Assembly (NCBI RefSeq): GCF_009617585.1
Contig: NZ_WIXI01000039.1
Span: 142,046 to 206,045 of the forward strand
Source: Endobacterium cereale
GTDB taxonomy: Bacteria; Pseudomonadota; Alphaproteobacteria; Rhizobiales; Rhizobiaceae
Reading direction: 5' to 3'
DNA length: 64,000 nucleotides
The notes under the pieces are model-generated. The model had not been told where the DNA came from. It did no database searches and saw nothing but the letters and a program-made list of their open reading frames with translations. Numbering within the stretch: position 1 is the first letter of the stretch; the number at the start of each line of letters is the position of its first letter. This document shows positions 27,783-36,998 of this stretch, piece by piece. Position numbers and translations under genes: made by a program.

Positions 27783-28297
27783 TGGAACCCTCGGGTCCAA
27801 ACCCTGCATTGCGGATGGCGCTTCAATCGCTACACGACATCGTTTTGCCTCCGCCTGTTTCGTGGTGGCCGCAGACATGGGGCTGGCTACTGGTCGCCGC
27901 ATTGGTTGTCGGGACATGCCTCGTCGCGGCATTGAGATGGGCCAGACGATACCGAGCGAATGCCTATAGACTTGAGGCGCTGTCGATGCTGGGACCTATC
28001 CAGCATCTTCTCAGCCAGCCGGCGACCCGTCGCGAAGGCGTGCGCCAAGTCGGAGAACTCTTGAAGCGGACCGCGCTCGCGGCATGGCCGCGTGTCGAGG
28101 TGGCCTCTTTGACGAACGACGACTGGGTCGGCTTCCTGAAAAAATACGGCGACACCGATACCCATGCGGTCGAATGGCTCCTGAACGACTTCGAGTACCA
28201 CAGCGCTGATTGTATCGCACATTTGCCATCGCGAGTTGGCGATGATGTCATCGTTGCCACGCGGTCATGGATCGAGCGACACGATGTATCAGCTTGA
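27782..28297 (+). CDS. DUF4381 membrane protein
   Basis: The 171-aa protein has one membrane segment (about residues 30-52, WWPQTWGWLLVAALVVG) preceded by LHDIVLPPPVSWWP, the standard DUF4381 opening. A cytoplasmic helical part of about 110 residues follows, with VGELLKRTALAAWPR and LTNDDWVGFLKK. DUF4381 proteins sit between DUF58 and BatA in MoxR operons. It shares the TGATG overlap with the DUF58 gene and overlaps batA by 14 bp. Confidence 0.9.
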   Translation: MEPSGPNPALRMALQSLHDIVLPPPVSWWPQTWGWLLVAALVVGTCLVAALRWARRYRANAYRLEALSMLGPIQHLLSQPATRREGVRQVGELLKRTALAAWPRVEVASLTNDDWVGFLKKYGDTDTHAVEWLLNDFEYHSADCIAHLPSRVGDDVIVATRSWIERHDVSA

Positions 28298-29273
28298 TCA
28301 TCCATGGCTGCTTCTCACGTTGCTTGCACCGCTCCTGGTCTGGTGGCTGCTTCCACCCCACAGGGAAAGCTCGGCATCGATACGTCTCCCATTCTTTGCG
28401 CAAGTGACGAAAGCAGCCGGAGTTCGTCCGACCGACGGTGCCGTTATTGCGCGCCGGACATGGCCGCAGGTGGTTTGCGAGGCACTTGCCTGGTGCTTCA
28501 TCGTTCTTGCGTTGTCCCGCCCCCAGTTCATCCAACCTCCGATCGATAAGGTTCAGCCACAGCGTGACATCCTACTCGCGCTGGACCTCTCACAGTCGAT
28601 GGATACAAGGGACTTCCCGTCTGCCGACGGGCTCACGATTGCTCGTGACGAGGCGGTCCGGCAGGTCGTTACTGACTTCATACGAAAGCGCTCCGGCGAC
28701 AGGATCGGCCTCGTCGCCTTCGGGGACGCTCCTTACCCGCTTTCGCCCTTCACCATGGATCACGTACTGGTCGAGACCATGATCACGGATTCATTGCCGG
28801 GAATGGCTGGACCGAGAACGTCACTCGGTGATGCGCTCGGGCTGGCCATCAAGATGTTCGACCAGACCACTGTTCCAGAAAAGGTGCTGGTCGTGCTGAC
28901 CGACGGCAATGACACGGCCAGCCGGATGCCTCCATTGAAGGCCGCCGACATTGCAAAATCAAAAGGCGTGACCATACATGCCGTCGGTATCGGAAACCCG
29001 ACGGCAACCGGGGAGGATAAGCTGGATACGGTCACGCTTCAGAAGATCGCCGCGACCACGGACGGCAGATATTTTTTCGGGGGCGACCAGGCCCAACTCG
29101 CGGCGATCTACGAGGAGCTCGACAGGATCACGCCGGAGGACCAGAAGGTTCTGTCGTGGCGACCACGGGTCGATCTGTTCCACGTTCCGCTGCTGGCTGC
29201 GACTGCGGTTCTGGGCGGATACTACGCGATCGCGGGCGCGGCAGTTCTGATGCGGCGGAGGACGCAGTCATGA
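28284..29273 (+). CDS. BatA-like von Willebrand A-domain membrane protein
   Basis: The 329-aa protein has an N-terminal membrane helix (LLLTLLAPLLVWWLLPPH), a second helix near residue 65, a VWA domain (about 85-290) with the metal site LALDLSQSMDTRD (D-x-S-x-S), and a last helix near the C-terminus. The VWA domain should lie outside the cytoplasm, as in BatA of Bat aerotolerance operons. The ATG at 28284 is preferred to the longer frame from 28236, which would overlap the DUF4381 gene more deeply. Confidence 0.9.
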   Translation: MYQLDHPWLLLTLLAPLLVWWLLPPHRESSASIRLPFFAQVTKAAGVRPTDGAVIARRTWPQVVCEALAWCFIVLALSRPQFIQPPIDKVQPQRDILLALDLSQSMDTRDFPSADGLTIARDEAVRQVVTDFIRKRSGDRIGLVAFGDAPYPLSPFTMDHVLVETMITDSLPGMAGPRTSLGDALGLAIKMFDQTTVPEKVLVVLTDGNDTASRMPPLKAADIAKSKGVTIHAVGIGNPTATGEDKLDTVTLQKIAATTDGRYFFGGDQAQLAAIYEELDRITPEDQKVLSWRPRVDLFHVPLLAATAVLGGYYAIAGAAVLMRRRTQS

Positions 29274-30823
29274 TCTCAGATTTCCACTTTATCAGACCGT
29301 GGTTCCTCGTCCTGCTGCTTTTGCCTTCCTCGATTGTGTTGCTGGCGAACCGTTCCCACGATATCCGCGCCCGGTGGAAAGGCTTCATCGCACCACACCT
29401 GCTCGACAGTCTGATCGTAGAAGGTGCCGGAAATTCCAGGGTTAAACCGACATCCCTGCTGGCGCTGATGCTAGCGGTCGCTATCATCGGAGCGTCGGGC
29501 CCTACCTGGAGGCGAGAGCAGCCGCCCTTCGTCGCAGATACGGCCACATTGGTGATCGCCGTCGACCTCTCGCAAACAATGGACGCGATCGACGTCACAC
29601 CATCGCGCCTTGAGCGGGCGAAGCTGAAGATCAAGGACGTAATCGATGCCCGACAAGGCGCGCGAAATGCCATCGTTGCCTATGCCGGGACCGCCCATCT
29701 CGTCATCCCTCCGACGGAAGACGGGGCGCTCGTCGAAACCTATTCCGAGGCGCTGGCAACCCGCATCATGCCCAAGCCGGGAAAGGACACATCCGCGGCG
29801 ATACGGCTCGCCGGCGACCTCCTCAAGAGGGAAGGCTCCGTCGGCACGATACTGATACTGACTGACGGCGTGGAGGCAGCGGCAGCAGAACAGCTGAAGT
29901 CAGGCCCGAATGGTATAGTCATCCTTGGAGTCGGCACGGCGGCGGGCGGCCCCGTGAAGAACACAGACGGTAATTTCGCGACAGCTGCCTCCGGGACACG
30001 GCTCTTCCCTAAACTGGACATTAAAGCGCTTCAGGCCATCGGGCGCGAAACTGGAGCGGATGTCGCGACAGTAACGGACGACGACACCGATATCCGCTGG
30101 ATCGTCCAGCGCATCCGCTCGAACTTCGCTCAAAAGCAGACGACCGCCGATGACCGCTGGAGCGACTTGGGCTGGTGGCTTGTGATACCGCTCGTCGTTG
30201 CCATGGCGCTATCTTTCCGTCGTGGATGGGTCGCGAAAATCGGCATCGTGCTGATGGCAATACAGGTGTCGTTCCACCAGCCTGCCCATGCAAACGGACT
30301 GATGGACATGTGGCTCACTGGTGATCAGCAAGGGAGGCGCGCCTTCGAGCATAAAATGTTCAACGACGCAGCGGATCACTTTTCGGACCCAATGTGGAAA
30401 GGCGTGGCCTATTACCGAGCGGGCAAGTTCCAGGAAGCAGTAGACGCCTTCGCATCGGTGGACACTCCTGAGAGCTGGTACAATCAGGGAAATGCTCTTC
30501 TTCAGCTCGGCAAGTTCGAACAGGCGGTCGGATCGTACGAGAACGCTCTGAAGAAACGCGAGGACTGGGCGGACGCCAAAACCAATCTGGCCATCGCCAG
30601 CCAGCTTCTGAAAGCCCGGGCGCAAAAGCAGGAGGAACAGCCGGAACAGCCGAGCGAAGCCCCCGACAGCGTCCAGTTCGACGAAAAAGGCAAAAAGGGC
30701 AAGGAAGGCGTAATGAACATCGCCGAGCAGAGTTCCGAGATGTGGATGAAAAATATTGTCGCCAGTCCGACTGACCTGATGGCGCGCAAGTTTTCCATCG
30801 AGGCCGGGAGGGCCGCACGATGA
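29270..30823 (+). CDS. BatB-like VWA protein fused to TPR repeats
   Basis: The 517-aa protein starts with two membrane helices, then a VWA domain (about 93-290) with VIAVDLSQTMDAIDV (D99, S101, T103). Another helix lies near residue 305, and the C-terminal TPR-like region (about 360-450) includes GKFQEAVDAFASVDT and GKFEQAVGSYENALKKREDW. It thus joins the functions of BatB and BatC, which are separate genes in some bacteria. It overlaps both neighbours by ATGA. Confidence 0.9.
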   Translation: MISDFHFIRPWFLVLLLLPSSIVLLANRSHDIRARWKGFIAPHLLDSLIVEGAGNSRVKPTSLLALMLAVAIIGASGPTWRREQPPFVADTATLVIAVDLSQTMDAIDVTPSRLERAKLKIKDVIDARQGARNAIVAYAGTAHLVIPPTEDGALVETYSEALATRIMPKPGKDTSAAIRLAGDLLKREGSVGTILILTDGVEAAAAEQLKSGPNGIVILGVGTAAGGPVKNTDGNFATAASGTRLFPKLDIKALQAIGRETGADVATVTDDDTDIRWIVQRIRSNFAQKQTTADDRWSDLGWWLVIPLVVAMALSFRRGWVAKIGIVLMAIQVSFHQPAHANGLMDMWLTGDQQGRRAFEHKMFNDAADHFSDPMWKGVAYYRAGKFQEAVDAFASVDTPESWYNQGNALLQLGKFEQAVGSYENALKKREDWADAKTNLAIASQLLKARAQKQEEQPEQPSEAPDSVQFDEKGKKGKEGVMNIAEQSSEMWMKNIVASPTDLMARKFSIEAGRAAR

Positions 30824-32139
30824 GACTGTTCGTGCTTTTATTCAGTTTGTTGGCAGGCGGTTCGACGTTCGCGTCCGAGCCGTTTGGGCGGGCTTCGATT
30901 ATGGAGGTAGAAAAGATCGTCCCCGGACAGCAGGTTCATGTCGTCGTGGAAGTTTTCGCGCCCGATTTCTTTACCTCGCCACCGCAGTTTCCGCTGTTCG
31001 ATGCCCCGGATGCCTTGGTGACTCTCTCCAATGACATTGCCCAGAACATGGTGCAGAGGATGGACGGCGTTCAGTATGCAGGGATTCGCAAGAGCTATGT
31101 GGTCGTCCCGGAGAAGCCCGGGTCATTCGCCCTCCCGGAAATCGACATCGATCTCGGCTACTCGTCAAACGGAACTTCGGTCAAATCCACGGTGAAAGTC
31201 GGCCTTCCCTCATTCGAGGTGTCCGATAGTCCCGGTTCCAACGCATTACCCTTCGCGGCACGGAACCTGACCATTACGCAGTCCTTCGACCGAGATGCTT
31301 CCTCACTGACCGCTGGCGACGCACTCGTCAGAACCATCGTGATCTTTGCCGAGGACACGCAAGCCATGCTCATACCGTCCGTCGATTTCGCTGAAACAGT
31401 CGGCATCAAGCAATACGTGAAGCCGCCGGTCCTCGCCGAAGGTGTCGAGCGGCGCGGTATAGGGCGCAGCGTCCAAAGCGGAAGCACGCGGACGCAGACA
31501 GTGGTCTATACTACGACAGAAGTAGGACGCTTCTCCCTACCGAAAATCTCGTATCCTTGGTTCGATACCGAGAACGGCGCCGTAGCGCTGGCCAGTCTTC
31601 CGGCAGTCGATCTCGTGGTCGCCAGGGATACGTCGGCAAATGAAGACATAGCACCCACGTCCGAGGAAGACAGCGCGGTTTCCGAAAGGGTGACATGGCG
31701 GAAATGGGGGCCTGCGCTCCTGGTGCTCGCCCTCGGGCTAACTGCGTTTGTTTCGATCCGTCGAAACTCTCAGAGTATCCGCGCCTGGGCGAGGCGCATA
31801 AAGAACAAACGCCGGAATTCCCCGAAGCGGAGACTCAAACGCCTCCGCGCTACCATTGCCGATGGTGGAGAGTTCGCAATCTACCGAACTCTCCAGGACT
31901 GGAGTGTCGATCTGAGCTATCCGACGGTAGCCGCTTGGGTGGAAGCACAGCAAAACACGAGCCTCACCGAACAAGTCGCCATTCTCGAAAGACGGCTTTT
32001 TAGGTCTCAGGACGTGGAGCTGGATCGCAAAGCGTTGTCCCTGGCGATCGCCATTCCGAAGCGCCGGACCATCGTCACAAAAAGCGAGCTCCCGGAGCTC
32101 AATCCGACGACGCGGTCGTCATTGTTACCCCCGTTGTAA
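30820..32139 (+). CDS. BatD-like membrane protein
   Basis: The 439-aa protein has a signal peptide (MRLFVLLFSLLAGGSTFAS) and beta-rich outer domains of about 250 residues, with VVVPEKPGSFALPEIDIDLG and TEVGRFSLPKISYPWFDT, the typical BatD texture. One membrane helix lies near residue 295 (WGPALLVLALGLTAFVSI), followed by a basic cytoplasmic tail. It is the last gene of the Bat run. The next motif site (32135) overlaps its stop, so a new unit begins there. Confidence 0.85.
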   Translation: MRLFVLLFSLLAGGSTFASEPFGRASIMEVEKIVPGQQVHVVVEVFAPDFFTSPPQFPLFDAPDALVTLSNDIAQNMVQRMDGVQYAGIRKSYVVVPEKPGSFALPEIDIDLGYSSNGTSVKSTVKVGLPSFEVSDSPGSNALPFAARNLTITQSFDRDASSLTAGDALVRTIVIFAEDTQAMLIPSVDFAETVGIKQYVKPPVLAEGVERRGIGRSVQSGSTRTQTVVYTTTEVGRFSLPKISYPWFDTENGAVALASLPAVDLVVARDTSANEDIAPTSEEDSAVSERVTWRKWGPALLVLALGLTAFVSIRRNSQSIRAWARRIKNKRRNSPKRRLKRLRATIADGGEFAIYRTLQDWSVDLSYPTVAAWVEAQQNTSLTEQVAILERRLFRSQDVELDRKALSLAIAIPKRRTIVTKSELPELNPTTRSSLLPPL

Positions 32140-32147
32140 CAGTAACA
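32123..32147. promoter_or_regulatory. TGTWACNGTWACA motif, site 4
   Basis: The full site TGTAACAGTAACA is at 32135-32147 and overlaps the TAA stop of batD. A half site TGTTAC lies at 32123. The FGE gene starts 57 bp downstream. Confidence 0.83.
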
Positions 32148-32204
32148 TTCTTCCCTCGCAGAGCACGCTCGTTAAGCTCCGGCTTCCAAACGTCGGAGGC
32201 AAGG

Positions 32205-33182
32205 ATGGCTTTGGCATTCGAGAACGCGAATGATGTCACAGGGGATGAAGGCGTGGTTTGGGTTCCCGGTCGCACCTTCAAGATGGGATCGGACGACCAT
32301 TATCCGGAAGAGGCTCCTGCCCATCCCGTCAAGGTGGATGGTTTCTGGATATCGGAGACCCCCGTCACCAACAGGCAGTTCAAGGCCTTTGTGGAGGCAA
32401 CGGGCCATGTGACCGTCGCGGAAAAGGCACCCGACCCTAAGGATTATCCGGGCGCGAAGCCCGAGATGCTAAAGCCGGGCTCGCTCGTCTTCACGCAGCC
32501 GAAAGCGGTGAACGGTCCGGACATCGGGCAATGGTGGGCGTTCAAGTTCGGCGCGACCTGGCGCAGGCCGCTCGGGGGCTTGAGCGACCTGCGCGGCAAA
32601 CTCGACCATCCTGTCGTTCACGTCGCCTATACCGACGCGCTTGGATATGCCACCTGGGCAGGAATGAGCTTGCCCACGGAAGCCGAATGGGAGCTGGCGG
32701 CCCGCGGAGGCTGCGATGGCACAGAATTCTCCTGGGGCGACGAACTCACGCCGGGCGGGGTCGCAATGGCGAACACCTGGAGCGGGACGTTTCCGACCCA
32801 CTCCACCAAACCGAAGGGGCATGAACGGACCTCACCCGTGCGAACCTTCCCGCCAAACGCGTTTGGCCTTTACGACATGATCGGCAACGTCTGGGAGTGG
32901 ACGAGCGACTACTGGTCGACCCGCCATCTCGAAGCTGCAAAGCACTCGTGCTGCATCCCAAGCAATCCGCGCGGCGAACTGACCGAGGCGAGCTACGACC
33001 CGGGGCAGCCTGCGATCCGTATCGCCCGGCGCGTGCTCAAGGGCGGCTCGCATCTGTGCGCGCCGAACTATTGCCGCCGTTACCGCCCTGCCGCCCGTCA
33101 TGCCGAGCCGGAAGACACGTCCACCAGCCATGTCGGTTTCCGCTGCGTGAAGCGGCCCATCGAAGAAGGAGAAGCGAAATGA
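32205..33182 (+). CDS. Formylglycine-generating enzyme (SUMF1 family)
   Basis: FGE oxidises the active-site cysteine of type I sulfatases to formylglycine, using copper and oxygen. The 325-aa protein starts with the fold signature GRTFKMGSDDHYPEEAP (about 22-38). LPTEAEWELAARGG (about 157-169) and GNVWEWTSDYW are strongly conserved. The catalytic cysteine pair appears as GGSHLCAPNYCRRYR with C285 and C290 spaced as in known FGEs. It has no signal peptide and should act on the sulfatase precursor before export. Its likely client is the sulfatase at 24161, which has the less usual CTAGR site. Confidence 0.92.
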   Translation: MALAFENANDVTGDEGVVWVPGRTFKMGSDDHYPEEAPAHPVKVDGFWISETPVTNRQFKAFVEATGHVTVAEKAPDPKDYPGAKPEMLKPGSLVFTQPKAVNGPDIGQWWAFKFGATWRRPLGGLSDLRGKLDHPVVHVAYTDALGYATWAGMSLPTEAEWELAARGGCDGTEFSWGDELTPGGVAMANTWSGTFPTHSTKPKGHERTSPVRTFPPNAFGLYDMIGNVWEWTSDYWSTRHLEAAKHSCCIPSNPRGELTEASYDPGQPAIRIARRVLKGGSHLCAPNYCRRYRPAARHAEPEDTSTSHVGFRCVKRPIEEGEAK

Positions 33183-34195
33183 GAAACCGGACGCTCGCCG
33201 AAGAGCCTCTTGTGGCAGCCGTCGCAGTGGCCCTAATCCTTTTACTCAGCGGCCTGCTACGCCCGGCGCTCGCTCAGGAGGTCCTTCCCTCATGGAACGA
33301 CACCGCTGCTAAGAGCCGCATCGTCGAATTCGTCAAGGCGACCGTGACAGAAGGCGGAGACGGATACGTCGCGCCGTACGATCGTATCGCCGTCTTCGAC
33401 AACGACGGAACGCTATGGTCCGAGCAGCCTATCTATTTCCAGTTCGGATTCATGATCGACCGCGTCAAGACGCTCGCCCCGCAGCATCCAGACTGGAAGA
33501 CCAAGGAGCCGTACAAGTCAATCCTCGACGGCGATCCGATGGGTGCGCTTAAAAGCGGTGAAAAGGGCATCGTCGATCTGGCAATGACCACCCATGCCGG
33601 GATGACGACGGACCAGTTCTCGAAAATCGTCACTGACTGGTTCGCCACGGCAAAACATCCCAAGACTGGCAAGCCTTATGACGAGATGACTTTTGTGCCG
33701 ATGCGCGAACTTCTCGATTATCTGCGCTCCAATGGCTTCAAGACCTACATCGTCTCCGGCGGCGGGGTCGAGTTCATGCGGCCGATGACCGAGAAGATGT
33801 ACGGCATTCCTCCCGAGCAGGTCGTCGGCAGCACGATCCTGACGGAATATGCTATCGTTGGTGACGTGCCTGTTCTCAGGCGTCTACCGAAGATCGATTT
33901 CGTCGATGACGGCAAGGGCAAGCCTGCCGGCATCAACAAGTTTATCGGCAGAAGACCGATCTTCGTCGCGGGCAATTCCGACGGCGACTACGAGATGCTG
34001 CGCTGGGTTACCGCAGCCAAGGGACCCGGTTTTGCGATGATCGTCCACCACACCGACGATGCCCGCGAAGTCGCGTACGACCGCAAAAGCGCGATCGGCA
34101 AGCTCGACAAGGCGCTTGACGAAGCAGAGCGCAGGAACTGGCTTGTCGTTGACATGAAAGCGGACTGGAAAAGAGTTTTCGCGTTCGATAACTAG
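33179..34195 (+). CDS. Secreted HAD-family phosphatase-like protein
   Basis: The 338-aa protein has a signal peptide or N-terminal anchor (about 1-36). HAD motif I is IAVFDNDGTLW. Motif II lies in KTYIVSGGGVEFMRP, and motif III/IV is probably FVAGNSDGDYEMLRW. Secreted HAD proteins of this type often lie next to sulfatases and FGE genes, but I do not know a proven substrate. It overlaps the FGE stop by 4 bp (ATGA), so the two are translationally coupled. Confidence 0.85.
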   Translation: MRNRTLAEEPLVAAVAVALILLLSGLLRPALAQEVLPSWNDTAAKSRIVEFVKATVTEGGDGYVAPYDRIAVFDNDGTLWSEQPIYFQFGFMIDRVKTLAPQHPDWKTKEPYKSILDGDPMGALKSGEKGIVDLAMTTHAGMTTDQFSKIVTDWFATAKHPKTGKPYDEMTFVPMRELLDYLRSNGFKTYIVSGGGVEFMRPMTEKMYGIPPEQVVGSTILTEYAIVGDVPVLRRLPKIDFVDDGKGKPAGINKFIGRRPIFVAGNSDGDYEMLRWVTAAKGPGFAMIVHHTDDAREVAYDRKSAIGKLDKALDEAERRNWLVVDMKADWKRVFAFDN

Positions 34196-34211
34196 CCGGA
34201 AGGCCGCCGCC

Positions 34212-36122
34212 ATGAAATGGATCGCTGCGCTTCTGTTTTTCCTATCGATGTCTGTCCACGTCCATGCGCAGGATGTTCCACGCCCTCAGAAGATCGACGA
34301 CCTTGTCGGTCTTCTGCAGGACCCCGAAGTGCGCTCCTGGCTGGAAAAGGCACCTGCGGCTACCTCGCCGACCACTGTCCCGGCAAAGAACGGTCTGGCT
34401 GCCTGGGAAACCATGACGCGTGAGAGGCTCGACGGCATCGTTCGCGCGATCCCGAGAATACCTACTGAAGTTACGACGGTATCCAGTCGGATAAGGGCGC
34501 AAGCACTGTCCTATGGAGGGCTACCTGTCTTTGCGATTTTCGCGGGATTGGTTGCTGTCGGCTTGGTCGCAGAGAAGGTTTTCTCCCGATCGCACACAGG
34601 GAGCCGGGTGATTGACCGCCTGTTAGCGGTCGGCGTCTTCACCGCCACGATGGCTATCGTTTTCTTCGCGTTCGACTGGCCTCCTCTTCCGCGCATCGTG
34701 CTGATGGTGTCCGTGCTGGCGCTCGTGGCCTACCGGGCGATCTCGGTCCTCATCGATGCCGCAGGGATGCCGCCCCTATCGAGAAAACGCACAAAAATTT
34801 TCGTCGGCGGAATCGTCACTGGAACTGGACTGGCCGTTCTGGGAGAACCACTGTCGGTCGACCCGACCACGACGGCAGCCGTCTCGTTCTGCGTCTCGCT
34901 CGTCCTTCTGCTGATCGCTCTGGAGGGTGCGATGTCCCTTCCCGCACGCTCATTCCGGACACGCATTGCGATATGCCTCGCTATCCTGGTCGTTTGGGCG
35001 CTCTGGTGTCTCGGCCTGCGTGGTCTGTTCTGGCTGGCGGTCTTTGCAATGTCGCTTCCGTCCGTCCTGCGGTTCTTCGGTAAAACAGTCGCCGAACTCC
35101 TCCCTGGCGACACCGAAGAAACGAAGCGCGTTCTCCTGGTGCGGGGTAGCCGGGCGGCCGTGGTCATCATTGCCGCCGCGTGGCTGGCGACCGTCTGGCG
35201 GCTCGATCCGACCTCGCTCGTTCACAGCGACCCCCGTGTGGCTTCCCTTTCCTACGGACTTCTGAAAAGCGTCGTCATCATGCTTCTGGCGGACCTCGTA
35301 TGGCATCTAGCCCGGTCGTGGATCGACCGGAAGCTTCTGGCATCGAACTCAGGTGCAAGTGCAGACGAGTTGGCCCGAAAAGGTCGGCTGCGGACATTGT
35401 TGCCGATCTTCCGCAACGTGCTGGCGGTGATGGTAGCGGTCATCGCGGGATTGGTCGTGCTCTCCGAACTCGGTATCGAAATCGGCCCCCTGATTGCGGG
35501 AGCTGGCGTGTTTGGGGTGGCGCTCGGCTTCGGTTCGCAGACCCTGGTCAAGGACGTCATCAGCGGCGTGTTCTACATGCTGGACGACGCGTTCAGGGTC
35601 GGCGAGTACATCCAGGCGAAAAGCTACAAAGGCACGGTCGAGGGGTTCAGCCTCCGATCAGTTCGTCTTCGCCACCACCGCGGACCTGTCTATACGGTTC
35701 CCTTCGGCGAACTCGGTGCCGTCGAAAACATGAGCCGCGACTGGGGGATCGTGAAGTTCCGCGTATCCGTCAGCTATGATGCAGACGTGGAGAAGGCTCG
35801 CAAGCTCACCAAGAAGATTGGGGCTGCGCTCGCGGAAGACCCAGAGTTTTCGCCGCTCTTCATCGAACCCCTGAAAATGAAGGGGGTCGAGGAGTTTGGC
35901 GACTACGGCATGGTCCTAAGCTTCGGAATGACGCTGCGTCCGAGCGGCCTGCAGTCGATGATCCGCCGACGTGCCAACCTGATGATCCGGGAAGCCTTCA
36001 AGGAGAACGGGATCGAGTTCGCCCAGCCGATGGTGCAAGTCGGCGCGGATGAAAAGCAGGTAGCAGCATCGGCTGCGACGCGTCTGCAGGAGGCAAAATC
36101 AGCTGCTGCGGCACCAGCCTGA
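34212..36122 (+). CDS. MscS-family mechanosensitive channel, large form
   Basis: The 636-aa protein has a signal peptide (about 1-20) and a periplasmic part of about 80 residues. Some nine to eleven membrane helices follow. The MscS core (about 430-610) has the pore helix region GAGVFGVALGFGSQTLVKDVI followed by SGVFYMLDDAFRVGEYIQ and the beta domain VRLRHHRGPVYTVPFGEL. Such long MscS proteins release solutes under membrane stress. It follows the HAD gene by 16 bp and likely ends the unit started at site 4. About 15 residues of Ala-rich tail close the protein. Confidence 0.9.
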   Translation: MKWIAALLFFLSMSVHVHAQDVPRPQKIDDLVGLLQDPEVRSWLEKAPAATSPTTVPAKNGLAAWETMTRERLDGIVRAIPRIPTEVTTVSSRIRAQALSYGGLPVFAIFAGLVAVGLVAEKVFSRSHTGSRVIDRLLAVGVFTATMAIVFFAFDWPPLPRIVLMVSVLALVAYRAISVLIDAAGMPPLSRKRTKIFVGGIVTGTGLAVLGEPLSVDPTTTAAVSFCVSLVLLLIALEGAMSLPARSFRTRIAICLAILVVWALWCLGLRGLFWLAVFAMSLPSVLRFFGKTVAELLPGDTEETKRVLLVRGSRAAVVIIAAAWLATVWRLDPTSLVHSDPRVASLSYGLLKSVVIMLLADLVWHLARSWIDRKLLASNSGASADELARKGRLRTLLPIFRNVLAVMVAVIAGLVVLSELGIEIGPLIAGAGVFGVALGFGSQTLVKDVISGVFYMLDDAFRVGEYIQAKSYKGTVEGFSLRSVRLRHHRGPVYTVPFGELGAVENMSRDWGIVKFRVSVSYDADVEKARKLTKKIGAALAEDPEFSPLFIEPLKMKGVEEFGDYGMVLSFGMTLRPSGLQSMIRRRANLMIREAFKENGIEFAQPMVQVGADEKQVAASAATRLQEAKSAAAAPA

Positions 36123-36139
36123 CGCGGCGATGGGCCGCC

Positions 36140-36161
36140 GTTACGTTACCGTAACTGTAAC
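36140..36161. promoter_or_regulatory. TGTWACNGTWACA motif, site 5 (variant)
   Basis: GTTACGTTACCGTAACTGTAAC forms an imperfect inverted repeat: two direct GTTAC units face two GTAAC units. It differs from the consensus only at the outer bases. It lies 69 bp before the DUF2092 gene. Confidence 0.75.
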
Positions 36162-36230
36162 GGCCTTCCGAGCCGACCGAATAGCTCCTAGCGTCGAGCC
36201 AGCCCTACAACCGAGGAGGAGGACGAAGCG

Positions 36231-36998
36231 ATGTCCAGACCAAGACTAAAACGTCTGACGGCGACCGCGGCCCTCGTGACGGTGCTTATGGCAACGTCCG
36301 CTGGCGCTCAGGATCAAGGAATGGAGGAACCGCGGATCGAACCTGAAGCCGTCGAAGCGCTGAAGGCGATGGGCGAGCACTTGCAGTCGATGCAATCGTT
36401 CAAGATCACCGCACGCACGACAGCCGAGGTCGTCCTGGAAACCGACCAGAAACTAGAGATCGGCAGCGAGGCGACCTACGAGGTGAAGCGGCCGGATCGG
36501 CTGCGCATCGATCTCGCAACGGATGTCGTCCACGGCGAACTCGTCTACGACGGCAAGACCCTGGTCTATGCATCGCCCGACCAGAAGGTCTACGCGCAGG
36601 TTCCGGCCCCCGCGACAATCAAGGAAACACTCGAACACGCGGCGCAAAAGTACGACCTCGCCTTCCCCTTGGCTGACTTGTTCGCCTGGGGTACGCCGGA
36701 CGCGCCGACCGATCTGATCAAGGAAGGCTTCCTTGTCGGACACGCCTTCGTCAACGGCAAGGAAACGGATCACTGGGCGTTTCGAGGTCCTGACCAGGAT
36801 GCCGAGATTTGGATCGCGACGGAAGGCAGCGCCCTGCCTTTGAAGGTTTCGCTCGTCGACCGCGACGACATGACGAGACCGCGTATCACGACGGTTCTCG
36901 AGTGGACCGAAAACGCCGAGATCGCCGACGACGTCTTCCAGTACAAGCCGGAGGAAGGCACCGAGAAAATCCGCTTTCTGAAGGAGGCAGGCAAATGA
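36231..36998 (+). CDS. DUF2092 periplasmic protein
   Basis: The 255-aa protein has a signal peptide (about 1-27, ending SAGAQ). The body matches DUF2092: EALKAMGEHLQSMQSFKITA, then YEVKRPDRLRIDLATD and YDGKTLVYASPDQKVYAQV. The fold resembles the LolA/LolB-like lipoprotein-carrier shape, and some members are predicted to handle lipids; this is not proven. It overlaps the next gene by 4 bp (ATGA), and the two likely work together in the periplasm. Confidence 0.85.
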   Translation: MSRPRLKRLTATAALVTVLMATSAGAQDQGMEEPRIEPEAVEALKAMGEHLQSMQSFKITARTTAEVVLETDQKLEIGSEATYEVKRPDRLRIDLATDVVHGELVYDGKTLVYASPDQKVYAQVPAPATIKETLEHAAQKYDLAFPLADLFAWGTPDAPTDLIKEGFLVGHAFVNGKETDHWAFRGPDQDAEIWIATEGSALPLKVSLVDRDDMTRPRITTVLEWTENAEIADDVFQYKPEEGTEKIRFLKEAGK

